A stretch of DNA of 64,000 nt, taken from contig CP083824.1 of the NCBI GenBank assembly GCA_023023105.1, forward strand, positions 4,464,001 through 4,528,000, written 5' to 3'. The translations under genes were made by a program, and so were the position numbers. Shown here piece after piece: positions 33,212 to 42,814 of the stretch. The DNA comes from Enterobacter ludwigii. GTDB taxonomy: Bacteria > Pseudomonadota > Gammaproteobacteria > Enterobacterales > Enterobacteriaceae. Within the stretch, counting starts at the first letter, position 1; each line of letters opens with the position of its first letter. The notes beneath the pieces are model-generated. The model searched no databases, was not told where the DNA came from, and was given only the letters and a program-made list of their open reading frames with translations.

Positions 33212-34408
33212 ATGACGGAACACGATAAATCCTCCGCCGTGGTTGAAGAGACCAGGGAGACTGTGGACGCGACGCCACAGCCAGAGACGAAAGAGAACAT
33301 CGCTGAGAAGAAAAACGGCAGCAACAAAAAAAGCCTCGCGCTGAGCGCGATTGCCATCGCTATTGCGCTGGCGGCCGGCGTTGGCCTGTACGGTTTGGTG
33401 AAACAACAGAGTGCTAACCAGACGGCCACCAGCGACGCACTGGTGAATCAGCTTACGGCTCTGCAAAAAGCGCAAGAGACACAGAAAACCGAACTGGAAG
33501 CGGTGATTAAACAGCAGGCAACCGCACTCGCCGAGGCGAACAGTAAACAAGAAGAGTTGACCAAACAGCTGGGCGACGTGCAGCAGAAAGTGGCGACGAT
33601 CTCCGGCACCGATGCTAAAACCTGGCTGCTCTCCCAGGCTGACTTCCTGGTGAAGCTCGCCGGGCGTAAGCTCTGGAGCGATCAGGATGTCACCACTGCC
33701 GCCGCACTGCTGAAAAGCGCCGATGCGAGCCTGGCGGACATGAACGATCCAAGCCTCATCACCGCACGTCGCGCGATCACCGAAGACATCGCCAGCCTCT
33801 CCGCCGTCTCACAGGTGGATTACGATGGCATTATCCTCAAAGTGAACCAGCTTTCGAATCAGATTGATAACCTGCAGCTGGCAGATAACAACGACGACGA
33901 CTCCCCGATGGATTCCGACGGCACCGAGCTTTCCAGCTCCCTGAGCGAATGGCGTGTGAACCTGCAAAAAAGCTGGCAGAACTTTATGGACAGCTTTATC
34001 ACTATCCGCCGTCGCGACGAAACCGCCGTTCCGCTGTTAGCGCCGAATCAGGATATTTATCTGCGCGAAAACATTCGTTCCCGCCTGCTGGTTGCCGCCC
34101 AGGCCGTGCCGCGTCATCAGGAAGAGACCTACAAACAGGCGCTGGATAACGTCTCTACGTGGGTACGCGCTTACTACAATACCGATGATGCGACGACCAC
34201 CGCCTTCCTCGAAGACATTGATAAACTGAGCCAACAGAACATCACCATGAACGTGCCAGATAAGCTGGAAAGCCAGCCGATTCTGGAGAAGCTGATGCAG
34301 ACGCGAGTGCGTAATTTGCTGGCACAGCCAGGTGTTCCGGCTGAGCAAACTGGCGGAGCCGCCCCAGCTCCTGCACCCGCGCCTGAAAGCGCACCGCAAG
34401 GAGAGTAA
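33212..34408 (+). CDS. hemX: HemX, membrane protein of the hem operon
   Basis: 398 residues: a short charged cytosolic start, one transmembrane helix ([21 protein letters not shown], around residues 47-67), then a periplasmic coiled coil of about 60 residues and an alpha-helical domain, with an Ala/Pro-rich tail ([15 protein letters not shown]). Once thought a uroporphyrinogen-III methylase; no SAM-binding motif is seen, and its role in haem synthesis is not clear. Confidence 0.95.
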   Translation: MTEHDKSSAVVEETRETVDATPQPETKENIAEKKNGSNKKSLALSAIAIAIALAAGVGLYGLVKQQSANQTATSDALVNQLTALQKAQETQKTELEAVIKQQATALAEANSKQEELTKQLGDVQQKVATISGTDAKTWLLSQADFLVKLAGRKLWSDQDVTTAAALLKSADASLADMNDPSLITARRAITEDIASLSAVSQVDYDGIILKVNQLSNQIDNLQLADNNDDDSPMDSDGTELSSSLSEWRVNLQKSWQNFMDSFITIRRRDETAVPLLAPNQDIYLRENIRSRLLVAAQAVPRHQEETYKQALDNVSTWVRAYYNTDDATTTAFLEDIDKLSQQNITMNVPDKLESQPILEKLMQTRVRNLLAQPGVPAEQTGGAAPAPAPAPESAPQGE

Positions 34409-34410
34409 TG

Positions 34411-35610
34411 ATGCTAAAAGTCCTCTTACTCTTCATCCTGCTGATCGCCGGGATCGTGTTGGGTCCGATGCTTGCCGGTCATCAGGGTTACGTCCTGATC
34501 CAGACCGATAACTACAACATCGAAACCAGCGTAACGGGTCTGGCGATCATTCTGATCCTCGGTGTGGTCGTGCTGTTTGCTGTCGAGTGGGTCCTGCGCC
34601 GTATTTTCCGCACCGGCGCGCATACGCGTGGCTGGTTCGTGGGTCGTAAGCGCCGCCGCGCCCGTAAGCAAACCGAACAGGCACTGCTGAAACTTGCGGA
34701 AGGTGACTATCAGCAGGTTGAAAAGCTGATGTCAAAAAACGCCGATCATGCCGAACAGCCAGTAGTGAACTATTTGCTGGCCGCGGAAGCCGCGCAACAG
34801 CGGGGTGACGAAGTCCGCGCTAATCAACACCTGGAACGTGCGTCTGAACTGGCGTCTAACGACCCGATTCCGGTGGAAATTACGCGTGTTCGTCTGCAAC
34901 TGGCACGCAATGAAAATCACGCTGCACGCCACGGCATCGACCGCCTGCTGGAAATTGCGCCACGTCACCCGGAAGTTCTGCGTCTGGCTGAGCAGGCGTA
35001 TATTCGGACCGGTGCATGGGGTTCACTGCTGGACATCATTCCATCAATGGCGAAGGCCGAAGTGGGTGATGATGAACATCGTGATGAGCTTCAGCGCCTG
35101 GCATGGATTGGCCTGATGGATCAGGCTCGCGCCGATTTGGGCAGCGACGGTCTGAAAACCTGGTGGAAGAATCAGAGCAGGAAAACGCGTCAGCAGATCC
35201 CACTGCAGGTGGCAATGGCAGAACATCTTATTGAATGTGACGATCATGACACCGCGCAGGAGATCCTTCTCGACGGTCTCAAACGCCAGTATGACGATCG
35301 GCTGGTGATGGTGATCCCACGCCTGAAAACCAACAATCCAGAACAAATTGAAAAAGTGCTGCGTCAGCAGATTAAAACCGTCGGTGACCGTCCGCTGCTG
35401 TGGAGCACGCTGGGTCAGTCGCTGATGAAGCATGGCGAATGGCAGGAAGCGAGCCTCGCCTTCCGCGCGGCACTGAAACAGCGTCCGGATGCGTTTGACT
35501 ACGCATGGCTTGCCGATACGCTGGACAAACAGCATAAGCCCGAAGAGGCAGCCGCCATGCGACGTGATGGGTTGCTGTTGACGCTGCAAAACAACGGTAC
35601 CCAGCAGTAA
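34411..35610 (+). CDS. hemY: HemY, TPR-like membrane protein of the hem operon
   Basis: 399 residues from MLKVLLLFILLIAGI (an ATG one codon earlier, at 34408, overlaps the hemX stop). Two N-terminal membrane helices, then a cytosolic or periplasmic TPR-like domain with repeats such as LLAAEAAQQRGDEVRANQHLERA. It is unrelated to the protoporphyrinogen oxidase HemY of Gram-positive bacteria; function in coordinating haem enzymes is unsettled. Followed by a strong terminator. Confidence 0.95.
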   Translation: MLKVLLLFILLIAGIVLGPMLAGHQGYVLIQTDNYNIETSVTGLAIILILGVVVLFAVEWVLRRIFRTGAHTRGWFVGRKRRRARKQTEQALLKLAEGDYQQVEKLMSKNADHAEQPVVNYLLAAEAAQQRGDEVRANQHLERASELASNDPIPVEITRVRLQLARNENHAARHGIDRLLEIAPRHPEVLRLAEQAYIRTGAWGSLLDIIPSMAKAEVGDDEHRDELQRLAWIGLMDQARADLGSDGLKTWWKNQSRKTRQQIPLQVAMAEHLIECDDHDTAQEILLDGLKRQYDDRLVMVIPRLKTNNPEQIEKVLRQQIKTVGDRPLLWSTLGQSLMKHGEWQEASLAFRAALKQRPDAFDYAWLADTLDKQHKPEEAAAMRRDGLLLTLQNNGTQQ

Positions 35611-35616
35611 ATAAAC

Positions 35617-35642
35617 AGGAGGCCAAATGGCCTCCTTTTTTT
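35617..35642 (+). terminator. Intrinsic terminator of hemCDXY
   Basis: Perfect 7-bp stem GGAGGCC-AAAT-GGCCTCC followed by seven T, just past the hemY stop. Confidence 0.92.
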
Positions 35643-35781
35643 ATCGCCCATCTCCTGCTACATTCTTTGTACCCATATCTGCAAACGCACCCGCCAATGT
35701 AACGATGTCTTTTCATTAACCTTTTTCACACACGCGCACATTCTGCAGCGTGGACTAAATTGTTTTTGAAAGGAAATCTTC

Positions 35782-36993
35782 ATGAACTCGCTTTTGTATG
35801 CGCTTATTGAAGCGCTGCGCGGCCACCGCTGGCTGCGCCTGCTTGCCTGTGCTTTTATCTTTACTTCGCTGGGAAATGGTTTAACCCAGGTTGTGGTCTT
35901 CGGTTTGCTGTTAGCGTGGTCAGCCTCGCCAGCACTGCTAACCCTCGCTTTTCTTTTCGCTACGGTACCAGGATTTGTCGGTAGCCTGATCGGTGAAAAG
36001 CTGTGCTCGAGCTATTCTCCAATATCTCTGCTGATACTGACCGAAGGACTGGGCCTGCTCGCCCTGCTCTTTCCCTTGTTTGGCGTGGGTTATCACAGCA
36101 TTGCCGCTTTACTCGCCGTGCAATCCACCGAAGCGCTGCTCAGCGGGATGAGTTGGCCCGCGCTGACGTTGCTCTTTAAGCGCGGTCTCAGTGAAGCGGA
36201 GTTACCTGCGGCAACCTGTCTGGAAACTGTGATTTTTGCTTCTCAGGTGTTGTTAGGAACCGGACTGGGCGTAGTGCTGTTCCAGAGGACATCCGTGTTT
36301 ACACTGCTGGCTATTGATGCCGCCAGCTTTCTCGGGTCACTGTTAATGCTATGGCTGGCTGAGCGCCAGTTTTCAGCACCATCACTCCCGTTCCCTGTTG
36401 AAGAGACAGCGCCTGCGGCGCTACGCTGGCGGACGTTGACCCGTCGGCAAAAACGCAGCCTGCTCATCCTCCCGGCGCTGGCAGCCGTCGGTTCACCGGC
36501 GATGGCACTCCTTCCGGCACTCGCGCAACAGATCCATCCTCAGAATGCGGCGGGTCTTGCTCTGCCTCTGCTTCTCGCGAGGAGTATGGGACAGCTTTGC
36601 GGCCCCATGCTGCTAAAAAGAGACAGCCTGGCGCACTTTGCTGCCCACACACCGCGAATCATCGTTTGTCTCGGTATCTTTCTGGCCGCTTATGGCATGC
36701 TTCCGTTTTTATCCGGATGGGTGGCCTGTGCGCTAGGGATGATCTTTATCGCACATCTGGCTTCGAATGTTCTCTTTGCGGCTGGCACGTTTGCTGTTCT
36801 TAGTAGCTTTGATGACACGCAAACCGCTTCAGCCAGCGGTAAAGCCTGGCGCTGGCAAACGCTCAGCGCCTCTCTTTTCACCGGCATCGCAGCGATGGTG
36901 GCAACCGGATTTGGCTCAGTACAGGCACTCTATACCGTCTCGTCAGTGGCTCTGCTGACCGTTGCTCTGATCATGTGCTTTTATCGGGAGTAA
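35782..36993 (+). CDS. Major facilitator superfamily transporter, substrate unknown
   Basis: 403 residues with about twelve hydrophobic segments, a central charged loop (RWRTLTRRQKRS, about residues 214-225) and the general MFS layout. A good ribosome-binding site (AAAGGAAATC) precedes the ATG at 35782. No residues identify the substrate. It is not part of the E. coli K-12 hemY-aslA-aslB-tRNA layout, from which aslA and aslB are absent here. It lies after the hemY terminator, so it should have its own promoter, and it ends four bases before the terminator of convergent glmZ, which it may share. Confidence 0.85.
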   Translation: MNSLLYALIEALRGHRWLRLLACAFIFTSLGNGLTQVVVFGLLLAWSASPALLTLAFLFATVPGFVGSLIGEKLCSSYSPISLLILTEGLGLLALLFPLFGVGYHSIAALLAVQSTEALLSGMSWPALTLLFKRGLSEAELPAATCLETVIFASQVLLGTGLGVVLFQRTSVFTLLAIDAASFLGSLLMLWLAERQFSAPSLPFPVEETAPAALRWRTLTRRQKRSLLILPALAAVGSPAMALLPALAQQIHPQNAAGLALPLLLARSMGQLCGPMLLKRDSLAHFAAHTPRIIVCLGIFLAAYGMLPFLSGWVACALGMIFIAHLASNVLFAAGTFAVLSSFDDTQTASASGKAWRWQTLSASLFTGIAAMVATGFGSVQALYTVSSVALLTVALIMCFYRE

Positions 36994-36997
36994 GACA

Positions 36998-37201
36998 TAA
37001 AAAAACGCCTGCTATAAAAGCAGGCGTTAAAACAGGTCTGTAAGACAACATATTTGGTGCTTCACTCAACGTTGTGTCCATGGTGTTTGATGAGGCCGAA
37101 GCGACATCTGTCAGTGGACGATAAGCACCGTAAATGGCTCTGCGTCATTCCTGAGTTTATGAGGCACTAAGGCGAACATAAGAGATGGAATGAGCATCTA
37201 C
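36998..37201 (-). ncRNA. glmZ: GlmZ small RNA
   Basis: About 204 nt. The 5' end GTAGATGCTCATTCCATCTC, the conserved body with the GTTGAGTGAAGCACC region that pairs with glmS mRNA, and the 3' terminator (ACGCCTGC-TTTTATA-GCAGGCGT, then U7) match the E. coli sRNA of 207 nt. With Hfq it opens the glmS ribosome-binding site and so raises glucosamine-6-phosphate synthesis; RapZ and RNase E cleave it unless GlmY titrates RapZ. Its place between hemY and proM is conserved. The terminator stem is symmetric and can serve the MFS gene too. Confidence 0.95.
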
Positions 37202-37212
37202 ACGCATATTAT

Positions 37213-37229
37213 TGCACGTAACGTGCCAA
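37213..37229 (-). promoter_or_regulatory. Sigma54 promoter of glmZ overlapping a sigma70 -10
   Basis: On the minus strand TTGGCACGTTACGTGCA has GG (37226-37227) and GC (37214-37215) exactly ten bases apart, at -25/-26 and -13/-14 relative to the glmZ 5' end at 37201. The downstream TAATAT fits a sigma70 -10 box for the same start. Such overlapping promoters are known for glmZ in several Enterobacteriaceae, while E. coli glmZ uses sigma70 only. Confidence 0.85.
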
Positions 37230-37334
37230 CATAACACTCCGAACTTTTACACCGCGCAACATTTTAAGATAAAAGGAAATTATGCTGTTAAGCACCCTCT
37301 GAGGCCCGACAATAATCCGGCAAACACAACAATA

Positions 37335-37352
37335 TGTCTCCTGGAGGAGACA
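37335..37352 (-). promoter_or_regulatory. GlrR activator site 1 upstream of glmZ
   Basis: TGTC-TCCTGGAGGA-GACA is a perfect TGTC-N10-GACA site, the motif of the response regulator GlrR (YfhA) that activates sigma54 promoters of glmY and glmZ. About 135-150 bases upstream of the glmZ start. Confidence 0.8.
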
Positions 37353-37397
37353 GTAAAATCAGCAAAGGATTTTTTTCTATTTTTTCAATGAATTGCA

Positions 37398-37415
37398 TGT
37401 CGCTAAATCGCGACA
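37398..37415 (-). promoter_or_regulatory. GlrR activator site 2 upstream of glmZ
   Basis: TGTC-GCTAAATCGC-GACA, a second perfect TGTC-N10-GACA motif, 63 bases from site 1 (about six helical turns). Confidence 0.8.
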
Positions 37416-37429
37416 ATAAATGTAGGTGC

Positions 37430-37447
37430 TGTCGGGGGATTGCTACA
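37430..37447 (-). promoter_or_regulatory. GlrR activator site 3 upstream of glmZ
   Basis: TGTC-GGGGGATTGC-TACA, a third copy with one mismatch, 32 bases from site 2 (three helical turns). The order of three sites resembles the upstream region of glmY in E. coli. Confidence 0.65.
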
Positions 37448-37464
37448 GGGTGAAAAGGCGCAGA

Positions 37465-37492
37465 AAACAAAAAACCCCGCCGAAGCGGGGTT
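37465..37492 (-). terminator. Terminator of the argX-hisR-leuT-proM operon
   Basis: On the minus strand AACCCCGC-TTCG-GCGGGGTT is followed by a T-rich run. It starts 7 bases after the proM 3' end. Confidence 0.92.
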
Positions 37493-37498
37493 CAAAAT

Positions 37499-37575
37499 TG
37501 GTCGGCGAGAGAGGATTCGAACCTCCGACCCACTGGTCCCAAACCAGTTGCGCTACCAAGCTGCGCTACTCGCCG
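37499..37575 (-). tRNA. proM: tRNA-Pro (anticodon TGG)
   Basis: 77 nt cloverleaf with an encoded CCA end. Acceptor arm CGGCGAG...CTCGCCG, anticodon loop TTTGGGA (TGG), T arm GGTTCGAATCC. Last gene of the four-tRNA operon. Confidence 0.97.
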
Positions 37576-37620
37576 ATGTACTGCTTTTTGAATTTTTAGT
37601 TCAATTCATTTAAAAAGTCG

Positions 37621-37706
37621 TGGTGCGAGGGGGGGGACTCGAACCCCCACATCCTAAGGACACTAACACCTGAAGCTAGCGCGTCTACCAATTCCGCCAC
37701 CTTCGC
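37621..37706 (-). tRNA. leuT: tRNA-Leu (anticodon CAG)
   Basis: 86 nt class II tRNA with a long variable arm and encoded CCA. Acceptor GCGAAGG / CCTCGC pairing region, anticodon loop TTCAGGT (CAG), T arm GGTTCGAGTCC. Third gene of the operon. Confidence 0.97.
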
Positions 37707-37727
37707 AATTCACAACTCTTTCAATAA

Positions 37728-37803
37728 TGGGGTGGCTAATGGGATTCGAACCCACGACAACTGGAATCACAATCCAGGGCTCTACCAACTGAGCTATAGC
37801 CAC
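37728..37803 (-). tRNA. hisR: tRNA-His (anticodon GTG)
   Basis: 76 nt with encoded CCA. Acceptor GTGGCTA / TAGCCAC; anticodon loop TTGTGAT (GTG). Needs the extra 5' G made by RNase P cleavage at -1, and the base at -1 is G. Second gene of the operon. Confidence 0.97.
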
Positions 37804-37870
37804 CACTGTATTCTTAACTCACGCGGTACTGACTACTTCTCAGACCACCGCAGCTCCAGCACCGGGTAAA

Positions 37871-37947
<77 letters not shown>

Positions 37948-37968
37948 TTAGCGCCGTTGCGGGGCTGG

Positions 37969-37997
37969 ATATTACGTACCTCCGTCCCCGCTGTCTA
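37969..37997 (-). promoter_or_regulatory. Promoter of the tRNA operon
   Basis: TAGACA (-35), exactly 17 bases, TAATAT (-10), then a GC-rich discriminator (CCAGCCCCGC), the form seen in stringently controlled stable-RNA promoters. Predicted start near 37961, 14 bases before argX. Confidence 0.8.
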
Positions 37998-38007
37998 GTG
38001 CTTTTTT

Positions 38008-38041
38008 GAAAAAAATGCGCGTTTGGTTATGGTTTGCACAT
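38008..38041 (-). terminator. Possible terminator after yifK
   Basis: ATGTGC and GCGCAT can pair (one G-U) with a 15-base loop, followed by T7 on the minus strand, between the yifK stop and the tRNA promoter. The short stem suggests a leaky terminator, so some yifK transcripts may run into the tRNA operon. Confidence 0.4.
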
Positions 38042-38049
38042 TTTGCCGC

Positions 38050-39435
38050 TTATTCCTCCACTTTCTGCGTGGTGGCACGGCTACCCAGGCCAAAAAGCTT
38101 ATACGCAGCTGTCACTGCCGCCAGGAAGATCACCCCGACAAACAGCGACATGCGGGTATCTTCATTAAAGTACATTCCGATTAATACGCAAACCAGGAAC
38201 GCCATCGTTAAATAGTTCGCATACGGGAACAGAATTGAGCGGAACGGATGGCTTTCAATCGCCTTTTTATGCGCATGGCGGAAACGCAGCTGGCTTATCA
38301 GGATAACAAACCACGGCACCATGCCTGGCAGCACGCTGGCGCTATAGACGTAAACAAATACGCGCTGCGGGTTAGGAATGATGTAATTCAGACAAGAGCC
38401 AACCAGCAGTATCGCAATGGAGACCGCCACGCCCGCAACCGGAACGCCAGCACGTGAGACTTTACTCATCGCCGCAGGCAGCTGGTTATTCTTCGAGAGT
38501 GCATAAAGCATACGACCACAGCTGTACATTCCACTGTTACAGCCTGACAATGCCGCCGTCAGTACCACAAAGTTGATGATACCTGCCGCCGCCGTGATGC
38601 CAATTTTCGCGAAGGTTAAAACAAACGGGCTACCGGTCGTGCCAATTTCGTTCCACGGGAAGATGGTCACGATGACGAAGATCGCGCCCACATAGAAAAT
38701 CAGGATACGCCACAGCACCTTACCCACCGCACTACGCAGCGTGACTTGCGGGTTTTTCGCTTCACCGGCGGTAATGCCGATAAGCTCCACCCCCTGATAC
38801 GAGGCCACAACGATACACAGCGCCGTCAGGAAGCCCTTCCAGCCGCCAGCGAAGAAGCCGCCGTTTTCAGTCAGGTTACCAAAGCCGATAGCGTGTCCGC
38901 CGTTGCCAAAGCCGAAGAAAATCACGCCCAGGCCAACGACAATCATCACGATAATCGTGGTGACTTTAATCATTGCGAACCAGAACTCAATTTCACCGTA
39001 AAGGCGCACGGCGGCCAGATTTGCCAGCGCCACCAACCCTACGGCAATGAGCGCGGGTATCCACTGAACCATGTCCGGGAACCAGAACTGGACGTAGACC
39101 CCTATCGCGGTGATCTCTGAGATGCCTACCGCCATCCACATAAACCAGTATGACCAGGCCGTCAGGTAGCCGAAGAACGGGCTCATATAGCGATGCGCGT
39201 AAACGGCGAAAGAACCGGTCACTGGCTCCAGGAAGAGCATTTCACCCATCGAACGCATAATGAAGAAAACAAACAGCCCGGCGATAATATACGCCAGTAA
39301 TACGGAAGGGCCTGCCCATTTGAGCGTACTTGCGGAGCCCATAAACAGGCCGACGCCGATAGTGCCGCCCAGCGCTATCAGTTCAATATGACGAGCTTCC
39401 AGCCCACGCTGTAGCTCCGGTTTTTTCTCTGCCAT
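38050..39435 (-). CDS. yifK: YifK, amino acid permease
   Basis: 461 residues of the APC superfamily, amino acid transporter subfamily, with 12 hydrophobic segments. N-terminal [18 protein letters not shown] and [11 protein letters not shown] form the substrate site region. The E. coli and Salmonella protein imports threonine and serine and is repressed by Lrp and by the sRNAs GcvB and DapZ. Divergent operon order to the tRNAs downstream is the same as in E. coli. The 197-base region upstream (39436-39632) should hold its promoter. Confidence 0.95.
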   Translation of the reverse strand: MAEKKPELQRGLEARHIELIALGGTIGVGLFMGSASTLKWAGPSVLLAYIIAGLFVFFIMRSMGEMLFLEPVTGSFAVYAHRYMSPFFGYLTAWSYWFMWMAVGISEITAIGVYVQFWFPDMVQWIPALIAVGLVALANLAAVRLYGEIEFWFAMIKVTTIIVMIVVGLGVIFFGFGNGGHAIGFGNLTENGGFFAGGWKGFLTALCIVVASYQGVELIGITAGEAKNPQVTLRSAVGKVLWRILIFYVGAIFVIVTIFPWNEIGTTGSPFVLTFAKIGITAAAGIINFVVLTAALSGCNSGMYSCGRMLYALSKNNQLPAAMSKVSRAGVPVAGVAVSIAILLVGSCLNYIIPNPQRVFVYVYSASVLPGMVPWFVILISQLRFRHAHKKAIESHPFRSILFPYANYLTMAFLVCVLIGMYFNEDTRMSLFVGVIFLAAVTAAYKLFGLGSRATTQKVEE

Positions 39436-39632
39436 AGATCCTCGATTGTGTTTGCTGTTTCCCGACTTAAGACCGGGTATTGTTTTTTAGGGGTACTAAA
39501 ATACGGAGCGAATGGTTTCTTAAAATCTGCCAAATGGCAAACGATGCATTAAAAAAATGAATGCATTGCACAGATTATCAGCAGTTTTGCAGGGGAGTTG
39601 CAGCGCGAATAGCATATCGCGCTACATTTTGA

Positions 39633-40373
39633 TTACATTTTCCCGGTGTAATGCCAGGCGAGGTAGCGAAGCAGGCGAATCTGTCGTTTAATGCGCGTCG
39701 GTTGCGATAGCAGGCGGTACAGCCACTCAAGGCCCAGATTTTGCCAGACCTTGGGCGCACGCTTAACGTGGCCAGTAAAGACGTCGTACGTGCCGCCGAC
39801 GCCCATGTACAGGGCATCTGGGCAGACCGGACGGCAGTCACGCATCAGGATCTCCTGGCGCGGGGAACCCATCGCCACGGTGACAATTTTCGCCCCGCTG
39901 TCGCGAACGCGCGCAAACAGCGCCTGCCGATCTTCCGGTTTGAAGTACCCATCCTGGCTGCCAACAATATTAACATTCCATTGACGACGCAGTTTCTCCT
40001 CCGTCTGGGCCAGTATCTCCGGCTTCCCGCCAATCAGGAACACGGGCGTGCCCTGCGCACCTGCGCGGGCCATAAGCTGCTCCCAGAGATCGGCACCCGC
40101 CACGCGGGAAACATTAGCGTCAGGATACTTTTTACGGATTGAGCGAACCACGCTGATACCGTCCGCGTATTTAAACTCAGCGGCTTCAATCAGACTTTTG
40201 ACTTCCGCATTATCCTCAACTGCCAGCATTTTTTCCGCATTGATGGCCACCAGCGTCCCGGATTTCATTTGGCCGTCGGCAAAAAGAAAATCCAGTGCGT
40301 GCTGCATGTCGCGCCAGCCAATAAGCTGCAAACCACGTAGCGCATAGCGCGGTGCAGACGTTTTATCAGTCAT
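39633..40373 (-). CDS. wecG: WecG (RffM), UDP-ManNAcA transferase of ECA lipid II
   Basis: 246 residues, glycosyltransferase family 26 (WecG/TagA/CpsF): [20 protein letters not shown] and PRQEILMRD with [15 protein letters not shown]. Adds N-acetylmannosaminuronic acid to lipid I (GlcNAc-PP-undecaprenyl). Last gene of the ECA operon, 12 bases after wzyE. Confidence 0.96.
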   Translation of the reverse strand: MTDKTSAPRYALRGLQLIGWRDMQHALDFLFADGQMKSGTLVAINAEKMLAVEDNAEVKSLIEAAEFKYADGISVVRSIRKKYPDANVSRVAGADLWEQLMARAGAQGTPVFLIGGKPEILAQTEEKLRRQWNVNIVGSQDGYFKPEDRQALFARVRDSGAKIVTVAMGSPRQEILMRDCRPVCPDALYMGVGGTYDVFTGHVKRAPKVWQNLGLEWLYRLLSQPTRIKRQIRLLRYLAWHYTGKM

Positions 40374-40385
40374 TACTATCCTTAC

Positions 40386-41738
40386 TCAGACTTGCGACAG
40401 CGTTGTGCTGCCCTGCGGCTCGCGCTTGTGCACAAGCCCGGCACTGTCAAACAGCCAGTACAACAATTTGGCCAGTAACAGGCAGACGCCGAAAATGACC
40501 ATGAAGAACACCACGCGCGAAACGAATGAGTCCAGCCCTTCGCGCGCCAGAACGATCATATTGAAAATGGCACCAAAGCAGAAACTGTGCAAAATGGCCG
40601 CTTTATAGCGGTTGGTCTCTTCGTTACCACGCACGTAAAGCCAGTCAAACCACTTAATAATCAACCCTACGGCAACGGCCCCGGGCAGAATGAACCACGC
40701 CCCACCCATCACTACCAGAGAGCCAATCAGCGTTGGCGAGATGGCCAGTCCGGAATGGTTGTTCAGTACCTCCCAGGTAAAATAGTTCGCGGTATTGAGC
40801 ACCACGCCAGGACGGTCCGGCCATAGCCAGGAAGGGATAAAGACGTAGAAGTCGCGAACGATTGGCGCCAGGCCCTGGAAATCAATCTTGTCGTAGTTTT
40901 GCAGAAGTAATGCCAGGTTTTCCCACGGCGAGAAGGTATCACGCGTCAGATAGAGGAACGTGTAAAACGCTTCATCACCCGCCACATTCATTCCGTAGCG
41001 CTTCAGTGCCAGCCAGAACATCCCCACAATGCCAAACACCCCAGCCGCCACCAGCATCCACAGCGAGATCCAGCCGCGAATAATGCCGATAAACAGGAAG
41101 ATCGCGAAGGCGATAATGATGTTCGCGCGCGTCCCCCCCACAATCATGTAGGTCAGAATGCCGAACGCGACGGTACTGACCAGGAAGAACAGCCACGCTT
41201 TGCTGTCCTGGCGCAGGAAGAAGATCACCAGCATTGCCGGGATGAAGAAGTAGAAGAAACGCTTAAGCGCCACGCCTGAGACTTCGGCCGAAAAAATCTG
41301 GCTGTAGGAGTGCAGCTTAAACAGCAGGAAGCCGTTATGCATGAAGAAAATGCCGACACTGACCAGGGCGATGGTCATTAGCATCACCCATGTCAGGTGG
41401 GTCTCCACCCTGTTCATGGTAAAAAGCGCCCGGCGTGGTGCGGTTGCCTGCGTTGAACGCAGCCGCGTTTTATAGGTGACGTAGTAAACTGCATAGAAAC
41501 AGGTTGCAGCCAGAAGTGCCTGGAGCAAAATTTCTGGTGGCGCGACGCTCACGTCGAAGCGGAAGACCAGAATGCTGGTCAGTGGGAAGCCAAAAAAGAA
41601 CGTCAGCAAAAACAGTAACGAGAAGAACACGTTAAAGTTGAAACGCACGCGGCGGAATTCGAACCAGGTGAGCGTAGCGATAAACAGCGTGCTCAGAAGC
41701 CAAACGACCAGCAAACCGCTGAATTGCAACTGGCTCAT
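40386..41738 (-). CDS. wzyE: WzyE, ECA polymerase
   Basis: 450 residues from [17 protein letters not shown], with about eleven hydrophobic segments and the periplasmic loop typical of Wzy polymerases. Joins ECA trisaccharide repeats en bloc in the periplasm under WzzE chain-length control. ATG overlaps the wecF stop (ATGA); a longer frame of 13 extra codons upstream is in wecF sequence. Confidence 0.96.
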   Translation of the reverse strand: MSQLQFSGLLVVWLLSTLFIATLTWFEFRRVRFNFNVFFSLLFLLTFFFGFPLTSILVFRFDVSVAPPEILLQALLAATCFYAVYYVTYKTRLRSTQATAPRRALFTMNRVETHLTWVMLMTIALVSVGIFFMHNGFLLFKLHSYSQIFSAEVSGVALKRFFYFFIPAMLVIFFLRQDSKAWLFFLVSTVAFGILTYMIVGGTRANIIIAFAIFLFIGIIRGWISLWMLVAAGVFGIVGMFWLALKRYGMNVAGDEAFYTFLYLTRDTFSPWENLALLLQNYDKIDFQGLAPIVRDFYVFIPSWLWPDRPGVVLNTANYFTWEVLNNHSGLAISPTLIGSLVVMGGAWFILPGAVAVGLIIKWFDWLYVRGNEETNRYKAAILHSFCFGAIFNMIVLAREGLDSFVSRVVFFMVIFGVCLLLAKLLYWLFDSAGLVHKREPQGSTTLSQV

Positions 41739-42814
41739 GCTTTGCCTCCTGCAGCGATACGCAGCGCACGGTGCCACGGCGAGAGGTAATTCGGGCTAAA
41801 GAAGTCGATGGAATTTTTGTCCACCAGCGCCAGTTGTCGCTGTGCTTCCCGAACAACTTCTTCATTAAGCACATCGGTGGTAAACAGCACCGGCAGATTC
41901 TGCTCGACCATATCTTGCCAGAACGGATTATCGCGATTAAGTACACAGGGGATCCCGGCCTGAATCAGCAGACACAGTGTGCCAATCCCCTGCTGGCGGG
42001 CAAAGATAAAATACCCGAGATCGCATTTCCTCAGCAGCGCAAGGTACTCATCAAATTCCAGCTTATTATCCAGAATTTGCAAATTCCCGGCGCTGAATAA
42101 CGCCAGCCCCTGCTGGCGAACCTCGTCGATATAGGCGTCGTTGTTGAGGGGGTAACCCATCGGGACAACCACATTGACGGTATCGCCAAATTGCTGATGA
42201 ACAGCCCTGAGCGCGGCAGCATGTTCGTTGCTGCGATCGCCAGAGTTACCGACCAGAATCGTCAGTTTCCCCTCCCGTGGCGTGCCGGTCCCCATGGTGT
42301 TAAGCGCCGGGTTCATTCGGGTCGGGAAATAGAGCAATTCGCCGCGCACATCAGGATGCTGTTTCGCAAAATAATTCAGATCGCCACGGGTGGCAAAAAC
42401 ACAGCCCACGCGTCCCTGCGCCATGCGACGCAGCGGGTAGAAAAGCCGGAATTTCCAGCCGCGGGAAACCTCGTAAAGATCGGCCCCCCAGATATGCCAG
42501 CTGCACTGGGAGGGTTTAATTCCGCCGCTTAACAATGCCAGCCACAGACCGGTATTAAACTGCCCGTGGAAGAAGAAGCGTTGCTCACGATCCGCTTTGG
42601 CTTTGGCAACGACCGCCTTCGCCAGCGTAGCCTTATCCGGCCAGAATGCGATCCTCAGCGCCGGAAACGCCTCGCTCAGGCCCTTATCCTGACCTGCAAC
42701 CATAAATTCACGCGCATCAGGATCGTCCGATGCCAGCTCATCGTTAAAGAACCGCAATACGGTCTGGTTATGGTGTGGGATATCCGATCCCAGGATGTGA
42801 ATCAGTGCAGTCAT
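41735..42814 (-). CDS. wecF: WecF (RffT), Fuc4NAc transferase of ECA lipid III
   Basis: 359 residues, glycosyltransferase family 56, starting [23 protein letters not shown]. Transfers 4-acetamido-4,6-dideoxy-galactose from TDP-Fuc4NAc to lipid II to finish the trisaccharide. Its donor is made by WecE and WecD encoded upstream. Overlaps both neighbours by 4 bases. Confidence 0.96.
   Translation of the reverse strand: MTALIHILGSDIPHHNQTVLRFFNDELASDDPDAREFMVAGQDKGLSEAFPALRIAFWPDKATLAKAVVAKAKADREQRFFFHGQFNTGLWLALLSGGIKPSQCSWHIWGADLYEVSRGWKFRLFYPLRRMAQGRVGCVFATRGDLNYFAKQHPDVRGELLYFPTRMNPALNTMGTGTPREGKLTILVGNSGDRSNEHAAALRAVHQQFGDTVNVVVPMGYPLNNDAYIDEVRQQGLALFSAGNLQILDNKLEFDEYLALLRKCDLGYFIFARQQGIGTLCLLIQAGIPCVLNRDNPFWQDMVEQNLPVLFTTDVLNEEVVREAQRQLALVDKNSIDFFSPNYLSPWHRALRIAAGGKA

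Noticed and set aside
37288..37470. 60-codon open frame on the minus strand upstream of glmZ
   Set aside because: It covers the three GlrR-type sites and the tRNA-operon terminator; no ribosome-binding site and no family likeness, so the DNA is better explained as regulatory.
39578..39841. 87-codon frame over the end of wecG and the yifK upstream region
   Set aside because: It overlaps wecG codons in another frame and has no supporting motif.
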